From: Atrina japonica
Taxonomy: Eukaryota > Mollusca > Bivalvia > Pterioida > Pinnidae
Reading direction: 5' to 3'
Assembly (NCBI GenBank): GCA_030159075.1
Contig: BROG01000242.1
Span: 62,001 to 126,000, forward strand
DNA: 64,000 nucleotides
Of the stretch, positions 47,601 to 58,314 are shown in pieces. Under the pieces are notes generated by a model that saw only the letters and a program-made list of their open reading frames with translations, had not been told where the DNA came from and ran no database searches. Position 1 is the stretch's first letter. The number at the start of each line of letters is the position of its first letter. A program made the translations under genes and the position numbers.

Positions 47601-48167
47601 AATGTCAGAGTACTAACTTATTTAGTCATTTACAAGAATGTATTGTTTTTAAGTGGATGTTATCATATTCAACATACCAAGAAATAACCAATAAAAAGCA
47701 GTTACCGTAAATGAAAACTAAATCTTCACCCAACACACATATTCTAGGTTTAAGGTGATACATAATCTTATGTAAAGAAGGTAAAGGAAATCATAACTCC
47801 AACTAATTCTTATAATTAGATTACGATTATTTTGTAAGAGCTGCTGAATTCTTTTTTGTTATGTTTTGAATAATTTTCATACATGTATATAATATACATG
47901 TTACAAAATGGTCTGTGTTTTAGACTTGTATAATGAATTCAAGCTCAGCGATAAAGTCTTACTGACAGATACTATCGTCTCAAGCATTTGCTTTTGTTCT
48001 TTATAAAACAATAACTTTGGCATTATGTTTATTATATCTACTCCTGTTTTCAGGAACTCAAAAGGAAATATGGAGGCGGTGCTGAAATACAAGGAAACTC
48101 ATCAGGAAACATTAATCTTAACTCACGAACAGTCAGTAGTAACACAGGATTTTCTTGCTGTTCTTAG
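38466..48167 (+). CDS. Gene B: Rab GTPase, Rab19/Rab43 group, four exons
   Basis: Joining 38466-38663, 44239-44422, 45817-45962 and 48054-48167 gives 642 nt: 213 codons plus TAG, all junctions GT/AG and in phase. Motifs in order: P-loop GDAGVGKT (23-30), switch I TIGVDF (48-53), switch [11 protein letters not shown] (70-78), RSANG(V) near 88, NKKD (129-132), ETSAKD (158-163), and C-terminal S-C-C-S with a double cysteine at 211-212 for geranylgeranylation. Length matches vertebrate Rab43 (about 212). Sequence such as YDITK and [12 protein letters not shown] favours Rab43 over Rab19; invertebrates often have one gene for the pair. The family are membrane-traffic switches, often assigned to Golgi and endosomal routes. 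All residues needed for GTP binding and hydrolysis are present. Confidence 0.93.
38760..38962. mobile_element. Fold-back MITE in Rab intron 1
   Basis: Long interrupted arms: GGGCACTTGTTTCT, GAATTACGTAT and TTACAGCTGCAACGAAG at left face CTTTGTTGCAGCTGTAAG, AATACGTAATTC and AGAAGCAAGTGCCTG at right. It begins about 100 bp after the splice donor. Confidence 0.8.
40069..40192. mobile_element. MITE, family TAGGCYGAATTTCTGYCC, copy 2
   Basis: Ends TAGGCTGAATTTCTGCCCCA and GGGGCAGAAATTCGGCCTA are inverted. The centre is A/T homopolymer-rich. Same family as 6,560-6,741 and 58,990-59,050. Confidence 0.8.
40267..40356 (+). mobile_element. About 90-bp MITE, TTAACTCATTTACCCC family, copy 3
   Basis: TTAATCCGTTTACCCCATAG … TTTGATGGGTTAA, with ACATTTGGACTGGTTTAAGT and AGAGTCCATTGTT inside. 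Confidence 0.75.
40445..40772 (+). mobile_element. Uninterrupted copy of the GGCATAAAAAATCTTATA repeat
   Basis: Same order of landmarks as 23,800-24,893 without the 777-bp insertion: AGGCATAAAAAATCTTATAT, GTGAAAAAGTGCCAAAC, ATCAATTTAAGTAGTAAAAA, and the end CAGTTAATGCCCCTTTAA. Confidence 0.75.
40900..42965. repeat. 31-bp minisatellite in Rab intron 1
   Basis: Units of about 31 bp (TCTAGTCAGTGTAGGTACAA then TGTCACACACC) fill about 2 kb; the 41,040-41,880 stretch is mostly non-repeat sequence between two blocks. The block at 42,500-42,720 is the most regular. Confidence 0.9.
44239..44422 (+). CDS. Rab gene exon 2
   Basis: Acceptor CTTTACAG. Codes residues 67-127 plus one base, with WDTAGQERF and SYYRSANG. 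A second AG five bases on would break the frame, so the first is used. Donor GTAAAC at 44423. Confidence 0.93.
44760..44940. repeat. Degenerate tandem block GGAAAATAAAGATTTAACAT
   Basis: Three to four imperfect copies of about 55 bp with GAAAATAAAKATTTAA and TTGCTGRAATAC, in Rab intron 2. Confidence 0.65.
45817..45962 (+). CDS. Rab gene exon 3
   Basis: Acceptor ATCTTCAG. Completes G128 and continues with NKKD and ETSAKD; ends phase 0 at K176. Donor GTATTG at 45963. Confidence 0.93.
46055..46142 (+). mobile_element. About 88-bp MITE, TAACCCTTTC family, copy 1
   Basis: Ends TAACCCTTTCACTCCTACAG and GGGACGAAAGGGTAA are inverted. Inner AATAGACTGGTCT and AGATATTCA recur at 50,068-50,154 and, more diverged, at 54,610-54,702. 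It sits 90 bp after the exon 3 donor. Confidence 0.78.
46431..47219. mobile_element. 789-bp TIR element in Rab intron 3
   Basis: Left end GTCAAACCTCGTTATCTCAA and right end ATAACGAGGTTTGAC are inverted; GGGACCA recurs inside both arms. Short frames at 46,443-46,689 lie in the left arm and encode nothing recognisable. The CCTCGTTAT terminus is reminiscent of pogo/Tigger-type elements (from memory), but no transposase remains. Confidence 0.75.
48054..48167 (+). CDS. Rab gene exon 4
   Basis: Acceptor CTCCTGTTTTCAG. Codes the hypervariable tail (residues 177-213), which ends F-S-C-C-S before TAG at 48,165-48,167. The double cysteine is the expected prenylation site. Confidence 0.92.
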   Translation, partial: ELKRKYGGGAEIQGNSSGNINLNSRTVSSNTGFSCCS

Positions 48168-48415
48168 TTGTTTATGATCATACAGTTTTTAAGTGGTGGA
48201 TCTACAGTGGTCCAGTTATCCATGCAAATGTTATTACATGTACATATATAATATCTCTGATCAATGAAAAAAGAACTAAATTCAATCAACATTTCAGAAG
48301 ATGGTTATAATATGAAGCTACAGTCTAACCTGTATTAACAGACGGTTATAATATGTATCTACAGTCTAACCTGTATTAACAGACCATACAAGATGTACAA
48401 AAGGTCAAATTCCCT

Positions 48416-48635
48416 TAACTCATCAACCCCTGTGTTCACATATAGACTCACCCAACCCAATACATTGTTAACAGTATGGTCTACTCTCAAAATTCAAGAG
48501 TGAACAAGTTGATATTGCCTGTAAAATTATTTAAAAATTTGAAGTTTAAATCAGACACTCCTGAATACTTTCAGTGGACTTTACCATTCTTTGAAATGGA
48601 TGAGTCTAAATGTGACTACAGGGTTGATGGGTTAA
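48416..48635 (-). mobile_element. Short TIR element, copy 3 of 3 (inverted)
   Basis: Ends TTAACTCATCAACCCCTGTG and ACAGGGTTGATGGGTTAA are inverted; the reverse complement follows 7,388-7,606 along its length. It lies in the likely 3'UTR or flank of the Rab gene. Confidence 0.8.
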
Positions 48636-48867
48636 TTCAGGTAATCCAAATGTAGACCTTCAAAGATTTTTCAAAAATAAATAAGAAATAGAATAGATGG
48701 TTTTACATCTTTGTTTCACATTTATTCATTGAATAGACATAACCTGTATCTTGATAAACCACAAAATTGATGTTTCTTTTGTTTGACCGTTGACAGTATC
48801 TGTTTCATTGACGCCATTTTGATGTCAGTAAAAATTCTATCTTGTATGGGATAAGCATACAGTGTTA

Positions 48868-48885
48868 AATAAAATTGTAAATAAA
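48868..48885 (+). terminator. Candidate tandem polyadenylation signals of the Rab gene
   Basis: Two AATAAA hexamers (48,868 and 48,880) lie about 700 bp after the stop codon. Other AATAAA motifs exist downstream, so the used site is unknown. Confidence 0.35.
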
Positions 48886-49830
48886 AGGTTGTTCAAAAGT
48901 TCAAAAGCAAAAATTAGTTCCGTTACTCACACAAAGCAAGTAGTCAATTAAATGAGGTCATTTATATAAGAAAATAGTTTTGGAAGACTTCTTTAACAGC
49001 AAGTCACTAAGGCAGGTTGGACTGTATTTGAAACAGATTTATGTTTTATAACCCGTTTAAGAAAATCAGATGGGATGATTTTCATTCAGAGCAGGTATAT
49101 AAATATAGAATATATGTTGAGTGATAAAGTGTGTTGGTTTTATGATCTGTGCAATTTTTATTGCTGAAAAATGCATTCAATTTTCCTCAAAATAGAAAAA
49201 AGGTATTGATGAAGAAAAATGATATATTGTCGTAGGCAGTGGTTGAAATACAATGTTGAGTGTCACGTAATGTAATGTTGTATTATTTTTTTTCACCATG
49301 TCATTGTAATTAAGATAATTGTAAAAATGTTGCATGAAACATACAATATTTGATGAAAATCATATTTTAACATTCCATCCAATTCATTTTGTTTCATCAT
49401 ATATGTATCATGTGTACTTGCACTGATACATTTGCATGGATAAAATAGAGGACTGTACATAGATATTGACCTGGTTAGAAATTAGGTCAACAATTCAGAC
49501 TGGTAACTCGCCCAGTATGAATATTTATCTTATTAAAGGTAAAGACAAAAAATTGGGTGAATGTGGAATTGCAATTTTTAGCTGATGCTGGATTTTACAT
49601 ATCTACGCGACTGGTGCTACATGTAAATATTAAAACATGACCAAAGTCCGCTGCCATCAGATAAAAATATCATTAATGCTCAAGTCCATTGTATGGCTAT
49701 GTTTTTGTCTTTTATTTTAATATATGCACACTTTAATCAACATTTACCATTCCTCAGCCATAAACAGAAACCAGAAATAGCTTTAACATGCAATTTTAAA
49801 CTAAAAAAGGTAATCTTTCATAGAAATTCA

Positions 49831-50047
49831 AGGGTCCTCCGTGGCCAAGTGGTTAGAGCATCATGCTTTTAATCATGAAGTTTGCGCATGTGGAAGCTAA
49901 GTTGATTGTGTGAGGTTTGCCAGTTTACTTGCAGAAGGCCCGGTGTTCTCTTCCCGGGTACATGGTAACCAGGTTCTCTCCTCCACCATGACAAACTGAA
50001 ACCTGAAAAATTGTTGAGTGTGGCACTAAACACCAATAAAATAGTCG
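49831..50047 (+). mobile_element. Intact tRNA-derived SINE with 10-bp target duplication
   Basis: The head GGGTCCTCCGTGGCCAAGTG GTTAGAGCATC is tRNA-like with a good A box; the B box is decayed. The body has GTTTGCCAGTTTACTTGCAG and GGTTCTCTCCTCCACCATGA, the tail TTGTTGAGTGTGGCACTAAA then ACACCAATAAAATAG. TAGAAATTCA flanks it at 49,821-49,830 and 50,048-50,057, the hallmark of LINE-driven insertion. Confidence 0.88.
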
Positions 50048-50067
50048 TAGAAATTCATCAAATCCTT

Positions 50068-50154
50068 TAACCCTCTCAACCCTACAGACCGTAATAGAGT
50101 GGTCTTTACAGTAGAAAAGATTACACCATTCAGATACTTAGGGGCGAAAGGGTT
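50068..50154 (+). mobile_element. About 88-bp MITE, TAACCCTTTC family, copy 2
   Basis: TTAACCCTCTCAACCCTACA … TTAGGGGCGAAAGGGTT; begins 10 bp after the target duplication of the SINE at 49,831. Confidence 0.75.
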
Positions 50155-50939
50155 CATTTTACTAAGCTAAACTATTTTTATGACCTGAAAATATATGAAT
50201 TATTGCATTGTTTTAGACATTGCATGCAAAATTAACTACATTAAAGAAAATGGCAACTTGTAGGTCATGGTTATTTATATAGTAGTTTATTTATCTTTAT
50301 TATTCAACTCATCAAGTAGAAACAAAACAAAAAAAAGCCAAAAAACCTAAGTTTAAGTGAAAACGAAATTTTGGCCCTACACAGATCTGTGAAAATCTGT
50401 GTAAGAACCCCTTTAAGGTAATCCCAGTTTACAAAAGAAAGATAAAGATTGTAAACCCTCTGTAGATAGTGATATTAAGCTCTGCATATTATGTTTCTTT
50501 TGTATTTCTGTGTAAAACATTTGATTTTATTCTAAAAATTGACCTAGAATAAAGTTTTGTGGATCATTTCATACTGTTTGAATTAGGTTTATATATTTTT
50601 TAACCTAGTTGATTCTGCTTAGTTAGCAGTTTTCATTATGCTAAATGCTGATTTGCAAATACAGATGTATGTTGAAGTACATTTTGGAACAAATGTTGAA
50701 ATACATTTTAGGATTGATTTTAACAAGTTAAACAGACTGTTATGAGTAAAATTCAAATGTATCCAGAATGTTAGTGGTGAGTCATTTAACTGGAAGATCT
50801 GTTTACATTTCTAAGGAAAATTTAACTCATACAAAGTTGTACCAGGCCTCCTTGTATGAATTGTGGACTAATCTGTAGCTTCACTTCCCTGTAGTAATAA
50901 ACTGTTGTTTTGGTGTATTTCAACAACCCTATCTTTATA

Positions 50940-52415
50940 AAGTGTCCCTTTATGTTACTTGACCGCTCTTTCTTTACAATGTGTAAGAATCCTTGATGTC
51001 CCTTGGCTACTCTTTCTTTACAAAGTGTATGAGTGTCCCTTGATGTCCCTTGGCTACTCTTTCTTTACAAAGTGTATGAGTGTCGCTTGATGCCCCTTGG
51101 CTACTCTTTCTTTACAAAGTGCATGAGTGTCCCTTGATGTCCCTTGGCTACTCTTTCTTAATGAAGTTTATAAGTGTCCCTTGAATTTCCTATCATGATG
51201 AAATGCATACATAAATCAACTTCCCCTATCTTTACAAAGTGAATGAGTGTCCCTTGTTATTTATTAAGTGTATAAGTGTCCATTGACTTCCCCTATCCAT
51301 AATAAGTGTATAAGTGTCCATTGACTTCCCCTATCCATAATAAGTGTATAAGTGTCCATTGACTTCCCCTATCCATTAAGTGTATAAGTGTCCATTGACT
51401 TCCCCTATCCGTATTAAGTGTATAAGTGTCCTTGACTTCCCTGTCTGTATTAATTGTACAAGTGTCCATTGACTTCCCCATTCCAAATAAAGTGTATGAG
51501 TGTCCCTTTACTTCCCCTATCTGTATTACATGTGAGTGTATGGTTCCTTGACCTCTCCTATCTGTATTGCATGTAAGAGTATAAATGTCCCTTGACTTCA
51601 CCTATCCGTATTACATTTAATTGTATGGTTGTCCCTTGACTTCCCCTATCTTTATTAAGTGTACAAGTGTTTTTTGCCTTCCCCTATCTGTATTACATGT
51701 AAGTATATGAGTGGCCCATGGCCTCCCCTAACTTTATTAAGTGTATGAGTGTCATTTGGCCTCCCCTATCTTTATTAAGTGTATGAGTGTTTCTGGCCTT
51801 CCCTTATCTGTATTACATGGCAGTGAATGAATGTCCCATGGCCTCCCCTATCTTTATTCAGTGTATGAGTGTTTATTGTCTTCCCCTATCTGTATTACAT
51901 GTAAGTGTATGAGTGTTCCATGGCCTCCCCTATCTTTATTAAGTGTATGAATGTTTCTGGCCTTCCCCTATCTGTATTACATGTAAGTGTATGAGCTATG
52001 TCCCTTGGCCTCCCCTATCTTTAAGTGTATGAGTGTCCCTTGGCCTCCCCTGTCTGTATATTGTGTAAGAGTCCCTTAACTTTTTGTAAAGTGTATGAGT
52101 ATCCCTTGGCCTCCCCTATCTGTATTAATTGATGAGTGTCTCTTGGCCTCCCCATCTGTATAAAATGTATGAGTATCTATTGGCATCCTGTATCTTTATA
52201 AAGTATATGAGTGTCCCTTGACTTCCTCTATCTGTATTAAGTGTACAAGCGTCTCTTGGCTTCCCCATCTGTATAAAATGTATGAATATCTCTTGGCCTC
52301 CCCCTATCTTTATAAAGCGTATGAATGTCCCTTGGCCTCCTTTATCTGTATAAAGTGTATTAGTAACCCTTGGCCTCCCTCTCTCTATTAAGTGTATGAG
52401 TGTCCCACCTGTGTG
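50940..52415. repeat. 38-bp minisatellite, about 38 copies
   Basis: Unit TCCCTTGGCCTCCCCTATCT followed by TTATTAAGTGTATGAGTG, with subfamilies: CTACTCTTTCTTTACAAAGT at the left edge and GACTTCCCCTATCC at 51,270-51,480. Confidence 0.93.
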
Positions 52416-53249
52416 AATATTTATAAACTGTATCAGTTATATATGTACTTCAACTTACTTTGAATTCTGTATCTTAATAAACAATTAACAGTATATAATC
52501 TTACTACTCGTACCTTGTAAAAATGAATATGATAAATATACTTTAAACCCTTCTACCTTTATATACTCTATAGATGTTCCTTTGTTTTTCAGTGATTTTG
52601 TAATCCATGATTTTGTCTCTGTTTGAAAGTATGTAGATCAAGAGAGGGTACACTAGAAATGCTGATTTAACATGTTTTCATGCTGTACAGTCACCATTAT
52701 TAACCAGAAAAGTATAACCATGATTATGTCAGATGAAATCACCATTAAATTCTTTCTATGTTGAACACAGAATATGGAATATATAATTTTGTAGAATTTA
52801 TATAGAGAAGTTTGATAAAAATAAAAATTTGTTTTAATATTATACAGAAATAGTGACTTTAAAAACATATGCATAAATTTCCAGTTATTTCTTTATTGAA
52901 ATTGTTAAACAGAATCTTGTTTCATTTCTTGGCATTCTTTAGAAATTTTTGTTTGTTTGTTAAAAATTAAACTTAATTTGAATCTTTTCACATGATGACA
53001 GTTGTTTTTATCCAACAAATTGACATTTTTTATATGACACTCGGGTAAAACTAGATCTGATCTCCATAAATATGATATTGCTATATAGTGTATATTTTAA
53101 CAAAAATTTCTTATACATTTACAAAAATCAATGATGTTGATTTATAACAGCCATATAACCCCTTTCAGTCTTTGGATGGAGATTATGTATATTTCTCAAA
53201 TTGTACTTTTTAGGAAAATGATTATTCTTTATTATGTATTACTCATTAT

Positions 53250-53515
53250 TAAAGGAGCATTAGCTGTGTTTCTCCCCTCCAAAAAAAAAAAGGATTTCAA
53301 TTTTTCTACTTTTACTACTTGAACTTGATGTACAATATCAAATAAGACCTATACACAGGCATAAAAAATCTGATTTACCTATATATCAAAATATATAGGA
53401 ATTTAAGAATTTTTATGACAGTGTATATCTCATTTTTGTTATTGTTTATCAATCTAAGTAGTAAAAAAGGAAGAAGAAAGGTTTTGATGAAAGACTATAG
53501 CTTATGCTCCTGAAA
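53250..53515 (+). mobile_element. Deleted copy of the GGCATAAAAAATCTTATA repeat
   Basis: Left end TTAAAGGAGCATTAGCTGTG and right end CTTATGCTCCTGAAA are inverted. It retains ACACAGGCATAAAAAATCTG and ATCAATCTAAGTAGTAAAAA but lacks the middle. It supplies the left terminus missing in the other two copies. Confidence 0.7.
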
Positions 53516-54175
53516 GCGCTGAAATTATCATCAGTTTAAAAGTGTTGTGGAAGGTACAATTTATGTTTGTTATAATTGTTTTATTTTTATAAATAGTTAA
53601 TTTGGAATTTATTCTATAAAATCAATGTCAAATTATGACAGGTTCATCCCTCAGATCTGAAAATTGATTGTGCCCTGACATTCAAGTAAAACAAGTCCAT
53701 ATGTTTAATGATGTTTATAGTAAGATTAAGATTATGAAGATTGAGTAATTATGCATCATGAATATTTTGTCTAGTCTTTTAGCTCAGATTAAGTCCATTT
53801 ATCTTAATTTTTTTCATTTTATTAAAAAAGTATTCAGTTCTTTTGACTGTATACCAGCATTGCTTGTTACATATTATTTGTAGTAAATTCAGATGACTAT
53901 CACTCAATGGCTTGAAATGACCCGGGGGGGAAAGCAAGGTATCATTTATGTAAAGAGATGCTTTTTAAAGTGCAATGTGATACATGATATCAAGTTTTTA
54001 CCAACATTTATAAGGGGTTTGGCAAGGAGGATTAATTTGTCATTTTTTATTGTTGTTGGTACTACTATGTTATTGTTGTTGATTATTTTACAGCTAGTAT
54101 TGTATGCGACAGGTTCTGGTTGTATTAAGTCATGTCATGTTCGATTGTAAATGCATGTATATGAAAATGTTAATA

Positions 54176-54179
<4 letters not shown>

Positions 54180-54223
<44 letters not shown>
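54180..54223. repeat. (TA)n(CA)n microsatellite
   Basis: TA dinucleotides run straight into ACACACACAC. Confidence 0.95.
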
Positions 54224-54224
<1 letters not shown>

Positions 54225-54609
54225 AATTAAGAACACATTACTTTATGTCGCAGTTTCAGAAATATTTGCCAATACATGAATTCGTGATTTTGGTTTATGA
54301 CATTATCAAAACGAATATGTCCGTTGAAGTAAGATGCAACATTGTAAAAATACATTTGAAACAAAATACTGCCGATCTACAAAATTGAAATAAATAAATT
54401 TATTGTATTTTTTTTACAACCACTGACAAACAATTTTAATACAACTTATATCAGCGTCTGTTGTTGCAGTAAGATAGTGTCTACTTTGGAAAATCGGATG
54501 TATGTGTTGGTGACCACCAAACCATCTCGCATGACTTCCTCTCCTATCTGATAACTGACCATGTGTTGTCTTTGTAAGCAGTGTAAATACAAAACAAAGT
54601 TTTGTATAA

Positions 54610-54702
54610 AACCTTTCAACCCTATAGTCAATAATGGACTTGTGTAATTTAACAGAAAAGAATATTCCATCAAAATACTTGGGGGGGGGGGCGAAAAGGT
54701 AA
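54610..54702 (+). mobile_element. About 90-bp MITE, TAACCCTTTC family, copy 3 (diverged)
   Basis: ACCTTTCAACCCTATAGTCA … GGGGCGAAAAGGTAAA, with an expanded G-run of about 12 near the right end. Confidence 0.65.
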
Positions 54703-54707
54703 ATGAC

Positions 54708-54841
54708 AATCTACTTTGAAACATTTGAAAAGTTATCAATGTTAGAAAATAATGTCCAATACACCCTTTTTTCACAATCTACTTTGAAACATTTGAAAAG
54801 TTATCAATGTTAGAAAATAATGTCCAATACACCCTTTTTTC
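54708..54841. repeat. Tandem duplication of a 67-bp block
   Basis: ACAATCTACTTTGAAACATT through CCAATACACCCTTTTTT occurs twice back to back with no differences seen by eye, directly left of a long (TA)n tract. Confidence 0.93.
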
Positions 54842-54850
54842 AAGGCTGTA

Positions 54851-54941
<91 letters not shown>
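54851..54941. repeat. (TA)n microsatellite, about 90 bp
   Basis: Uninterrupted TA; frames reading Tyr-Ile are artefacts. Confidence 0.97.
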
Positions 54942-54942
<1 letters not shown>

Positions 54943-55628
54943 CATGATATTGTCTAGTTGGAAATTTTGAATATACTGGGGGGTGTAAAGACAAAAGTTG
55001 TTACATACACCCCTGGTAAATTCAAATTTTACAACATTACCAAAATACCCTGTATTTAGCATAATGCCTTTTAGTTACAGTAACCTTATTTCTGATACAA
55101 GACATTTCAATAAGCTGAATAGAAAACGCACATTTTGTATGTCTGCTGTGTAAATACTCTTTACTTTTGATCTGGAATATTTAGTAATACATATGATAGA
55201 ACGTGTTCTATTTGCTCACAGACAGTCGTGGTAAAACAGGTTCTTTTACAGATTTTTTTTTACCAGGGTTATAAATTGTGCAATGTCCTGTCAAGATTTG
55301 TATGCAAATCTTTAAAGGTACTCCCTTACATAATTTCATGAAATCCGTTTTTTTTTTCTTTTGTTAAATGTTTCTTTTAGATGTTTCAATTAACACCAAA
55401 ATAAAGTTTGCATTGATTTAAACTTGCATCTATAGTTACAACATGAAAGATGAAATGATAGAGTTGCTTAGATTTTGGTATTCTATTTACACACCATTTA
55501 TATTCTCTGTAATGTCTTTATCTGTAAATTTTCACCCTGGTTATGTTTTGCCATGTTACAACAGAAAACATATTCACCCTGTCTTAAGTTTGCCCGTATT
55601 ATAACCATAGTCTCATGAATGGCATACC

Positions 55629-55850
55629 GTGTAAGTGGAAATTTTAGCGAGACGTAAAATTAGCATTTTGTCCTAAAAATATGGTATATGATTTTAACGA
55701 GGAGTAATTTTAATGACTTTATGATTAAAGAATATAACTCATTTCTACGATGAGGAATAAAAATAATTAGTGATATTCAGTTTTAGCAATCTAGCCAACC
55801 TTTTCTTACAATGCCAAAATTGAATCCTCGTTAAAATTTCTGCTTATACA
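55629..55850. mobile_element. 222-bp MITE with GTRTAAGYRGAAATTTTARCGAGG ends
   Basis: Left GTGTAAGTGGAAATTTTAGC and right TTAAAATTTCTGCTTATAC are inverted. The inside is AT-rich with repeated ACGAGGA/ACGATGAGGA motifs. Confidence 0.75.
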
Positions 55851-56566
55851 TTATATGTCCCTGCTTCAGTTATTAACTTGTAAATTACTTTCATTTTAAA
55901 TTCGCCCTCTCATCTATGGGCAGAAAATGAGAAAATTAAACAAGGGCAAAAATTTTCAGGTATACTATAAAATACATGCAAAAAAAAGAAAAGAAAAACA
56001 ACTTGTGGAATTAAAGGCTTTTAAAAAGTCATTCATATCGTTTTAAGTGGATGTACATGTACTTATCATCAATTCATCTCCTATTTGCCTGCAGATAACA
56101 GGTTTATCTATAACATTTTGACTGTTCACTTGAATATTTGTGCGAGTCCCTTTAAGTTAGGATTTTGTCACATATTTCTGTAAAATAATACTTTTGAGCT
56201 GTGATTTGCATAATCATACAACCCTTTGTGATATGTTTTGTTTTTTTTTAAATTATTGGAGAATATTCAGATTTTTAGATATAGAAATTTCAGATTCCCA
56301 AAAGATACCATAATTATTTCTGTCGTTTTGGATTGTTTGAACAAACATCCAGATGATCTGCCTATTTATTTCATTTTTAGATTTCTTTGAGATCTAGTCG
56401 CAATATTTCTTCTTGTTGTTAAATTTGAAAACAAATAAAATCATGTCTTTTGGTCATCAGTGTGTTTATTTACGTTTTTGTTAAAAATCAATTATGCAAA
56501 ACACACCACCTTTCCTGGGGTAAAATTATGTGTGCATCAATTCATATACATGTATTATGTAAGTTT

Positions 56567-56830
56567 GTTTATTTTTGTTTAACGTCCCACTCAAGTGTAT
56601 TTCACTCATATGGAGAAGTCACCAAATTCAGGTGAAGGGCTTCAAATTTTGGTCTATGCTCGGCACTTTCGGCCATTGAGCAGTGAGGGTTTTTTAACGT
56701 GCCGACACCTACTGTAACACAGGACCTCAGATTTTACCATCTCATCCGAAGGACAGGAAACCAACCTGCCACCGACTGGACTCGAACTCACGATCAAGAG
56801 TCGAGCACGCTACTGACTGAGTCAGCCTCG
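56567..56830 (-). mobile_element. tRNA-derived SINE, second family, minus strand
   Basis: On the minus strand the head reads GGCTGACTCAGTCAGTAGCG and then GAGTTCGAGTCCAGTC, good A- and B-box matches. The body on the + strand has ATTTCACTCATATGGAGAAG, TATGCTCGGCACTTTCGGCC and ATTGAGCAGTGAGGGTT, a conserved SINE core I associate with bivalve repeats (recalled, not searched). The + strand start TTTATTTTTGTTTAACGTCC is the SINE 3' end. Confidence 0.8.
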
Positions 56831-56841
56831 TATTATATAAG

Positions 56842-56940
56842 TAGGTCCTCCATGTCTGGTTGGTTTGAGCATTGCACTTTAAACCATGAAGTCTCTCATC
56901 TCTGGTCAGCATGTGTACGAGCCTCAATGTACTGGGATGA
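56842..56940 (+). mobile_element. SINE head fragment of the first family
   Basis: GGTCCTCCATGTCTGGTTGG TTTGAGCATTGCACTTTAAA resembles the tRNA-like head at 49,832; the body is missing. Confidence 0.55.
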
Positions 56941-57183
56941 AGCTTCGTGTTAGCTAGTAGTCCTGTTATATACGTTTTTTTTATTCAAATTATTTGCCGA
57001 GTTCAACTGATTTTTTTATCGGATGTTTGTTTTATCTGGAAAGTCACGTAGTTACTATATGGAAAAGTGTTATCTTTGATCAAAGTGGGGCAATATGCTT
57101 CTTTGGGATGGTATTCTCATCAAGGTTGAGACTGGAAGATAAGGAAAGAAGTTTGTGTCATTATGGAGCAATATCAACAGATT

Positions 57184-58309
57184 TTATTGGGCGACGTTTT
57201 AGTATTTATTCACGATTTTCTGATATCAAAAATTCATTTTTTGATATCCAAAAACATAAAAGAAATCTCAGATACCAAAGTATAAATCTTTAGGATGTAC
57301 AGAATATAGATACAAATCTGGTAAAATGGGCAAACACGGTCCTATGGAAACCAAGAGGTGGGATCAGGTGCCATGGAGGAGTAAGAATCCCCTGTGGACA
57401 GGTCACACCCGCCGTGAGTCCACAGTAAAGTCCAAATGAAATACGTGAGGAACGAACTCTTGTCATAATTGGTACAGACGTCTCAACAAAGAGGCAACTA
57501 AACATTTCACATAGTGAAACAGAGTAATCACAACCAAGACTATTATAGCGACCGTAAAATTTGCGGAACGTTGACATCAACGCGGTTTTCGATATCATGG
57601 TATCAATAATTTGTCAGTGGGTAGTTTACATCTGTATATGAAATGTTCATATGTTGAAAACGTCTGGCATATCGGATTATTTGTGAAATATATACTCCAT
57701 ATGCAAGTGACAGCGAGATATTACTACTTGATTAAATGTTGAAAATTTACAATGGGAAAGCCGAAATAGTGACGTTTGTCGTATAGCTTAGTTGCCAATT
57801 TCTATAGTAAGTAAAATGTCTAAGTATGAAGCGTGTTTGTTTAATTCTGTTGTATCTTTAATTTAAAGTTTGCTGGGATATATTGCATTGACATATGTAT
57901 GAAAATTGTCATTATTAAATGACAAAACGTCCTCGATATATCTAAATGTCAAAATGGACACTGCTACCTTTTCTTCTTTTGATTCAGCGGTTTCTGAATA
58001 AAATCTGCTTCATATGAATAAAGGAACAGGTCGGCCAATAAAGGGACACAATTGGTTCCCATAGGAATGCCGACAGTTTGTTGAAAGACAACGTCTCCGA
58101 ACATTACAAATATATTGTCTATTAGAAATTCCAGCATGTTTTTATATCAACTTCAGTATATTTATGTGTAGAATCAGAGAGACAAAATAAGTATCATGAT
58201 AACCAATCACAAGCTATTTAAATTTTCGGGTACCACCTTTAGTGAAAAGGCAGTTGAATTTTTGATATCAGAAAATAGTGAATAAATACTAAAACGGCGC
58301 CCCATAGAT
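57184..58309. mobile_element. About 1.1-kb element bounded by a 43-bp inverted repeat
   Basis: Left block (57,184-57,226, GACGTTTTAGTATTTATTCA and TTTCTGATATCAA) is inverted at 58,265-58,309 (GTGAATAAATACTAAAACG). Inside at 57,275-57,835 is the sequence also found inverted at 8,366-8,945. No transposase is visible. Confidence 0.65.
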
Positions 58310-58314
58310 TTTGA

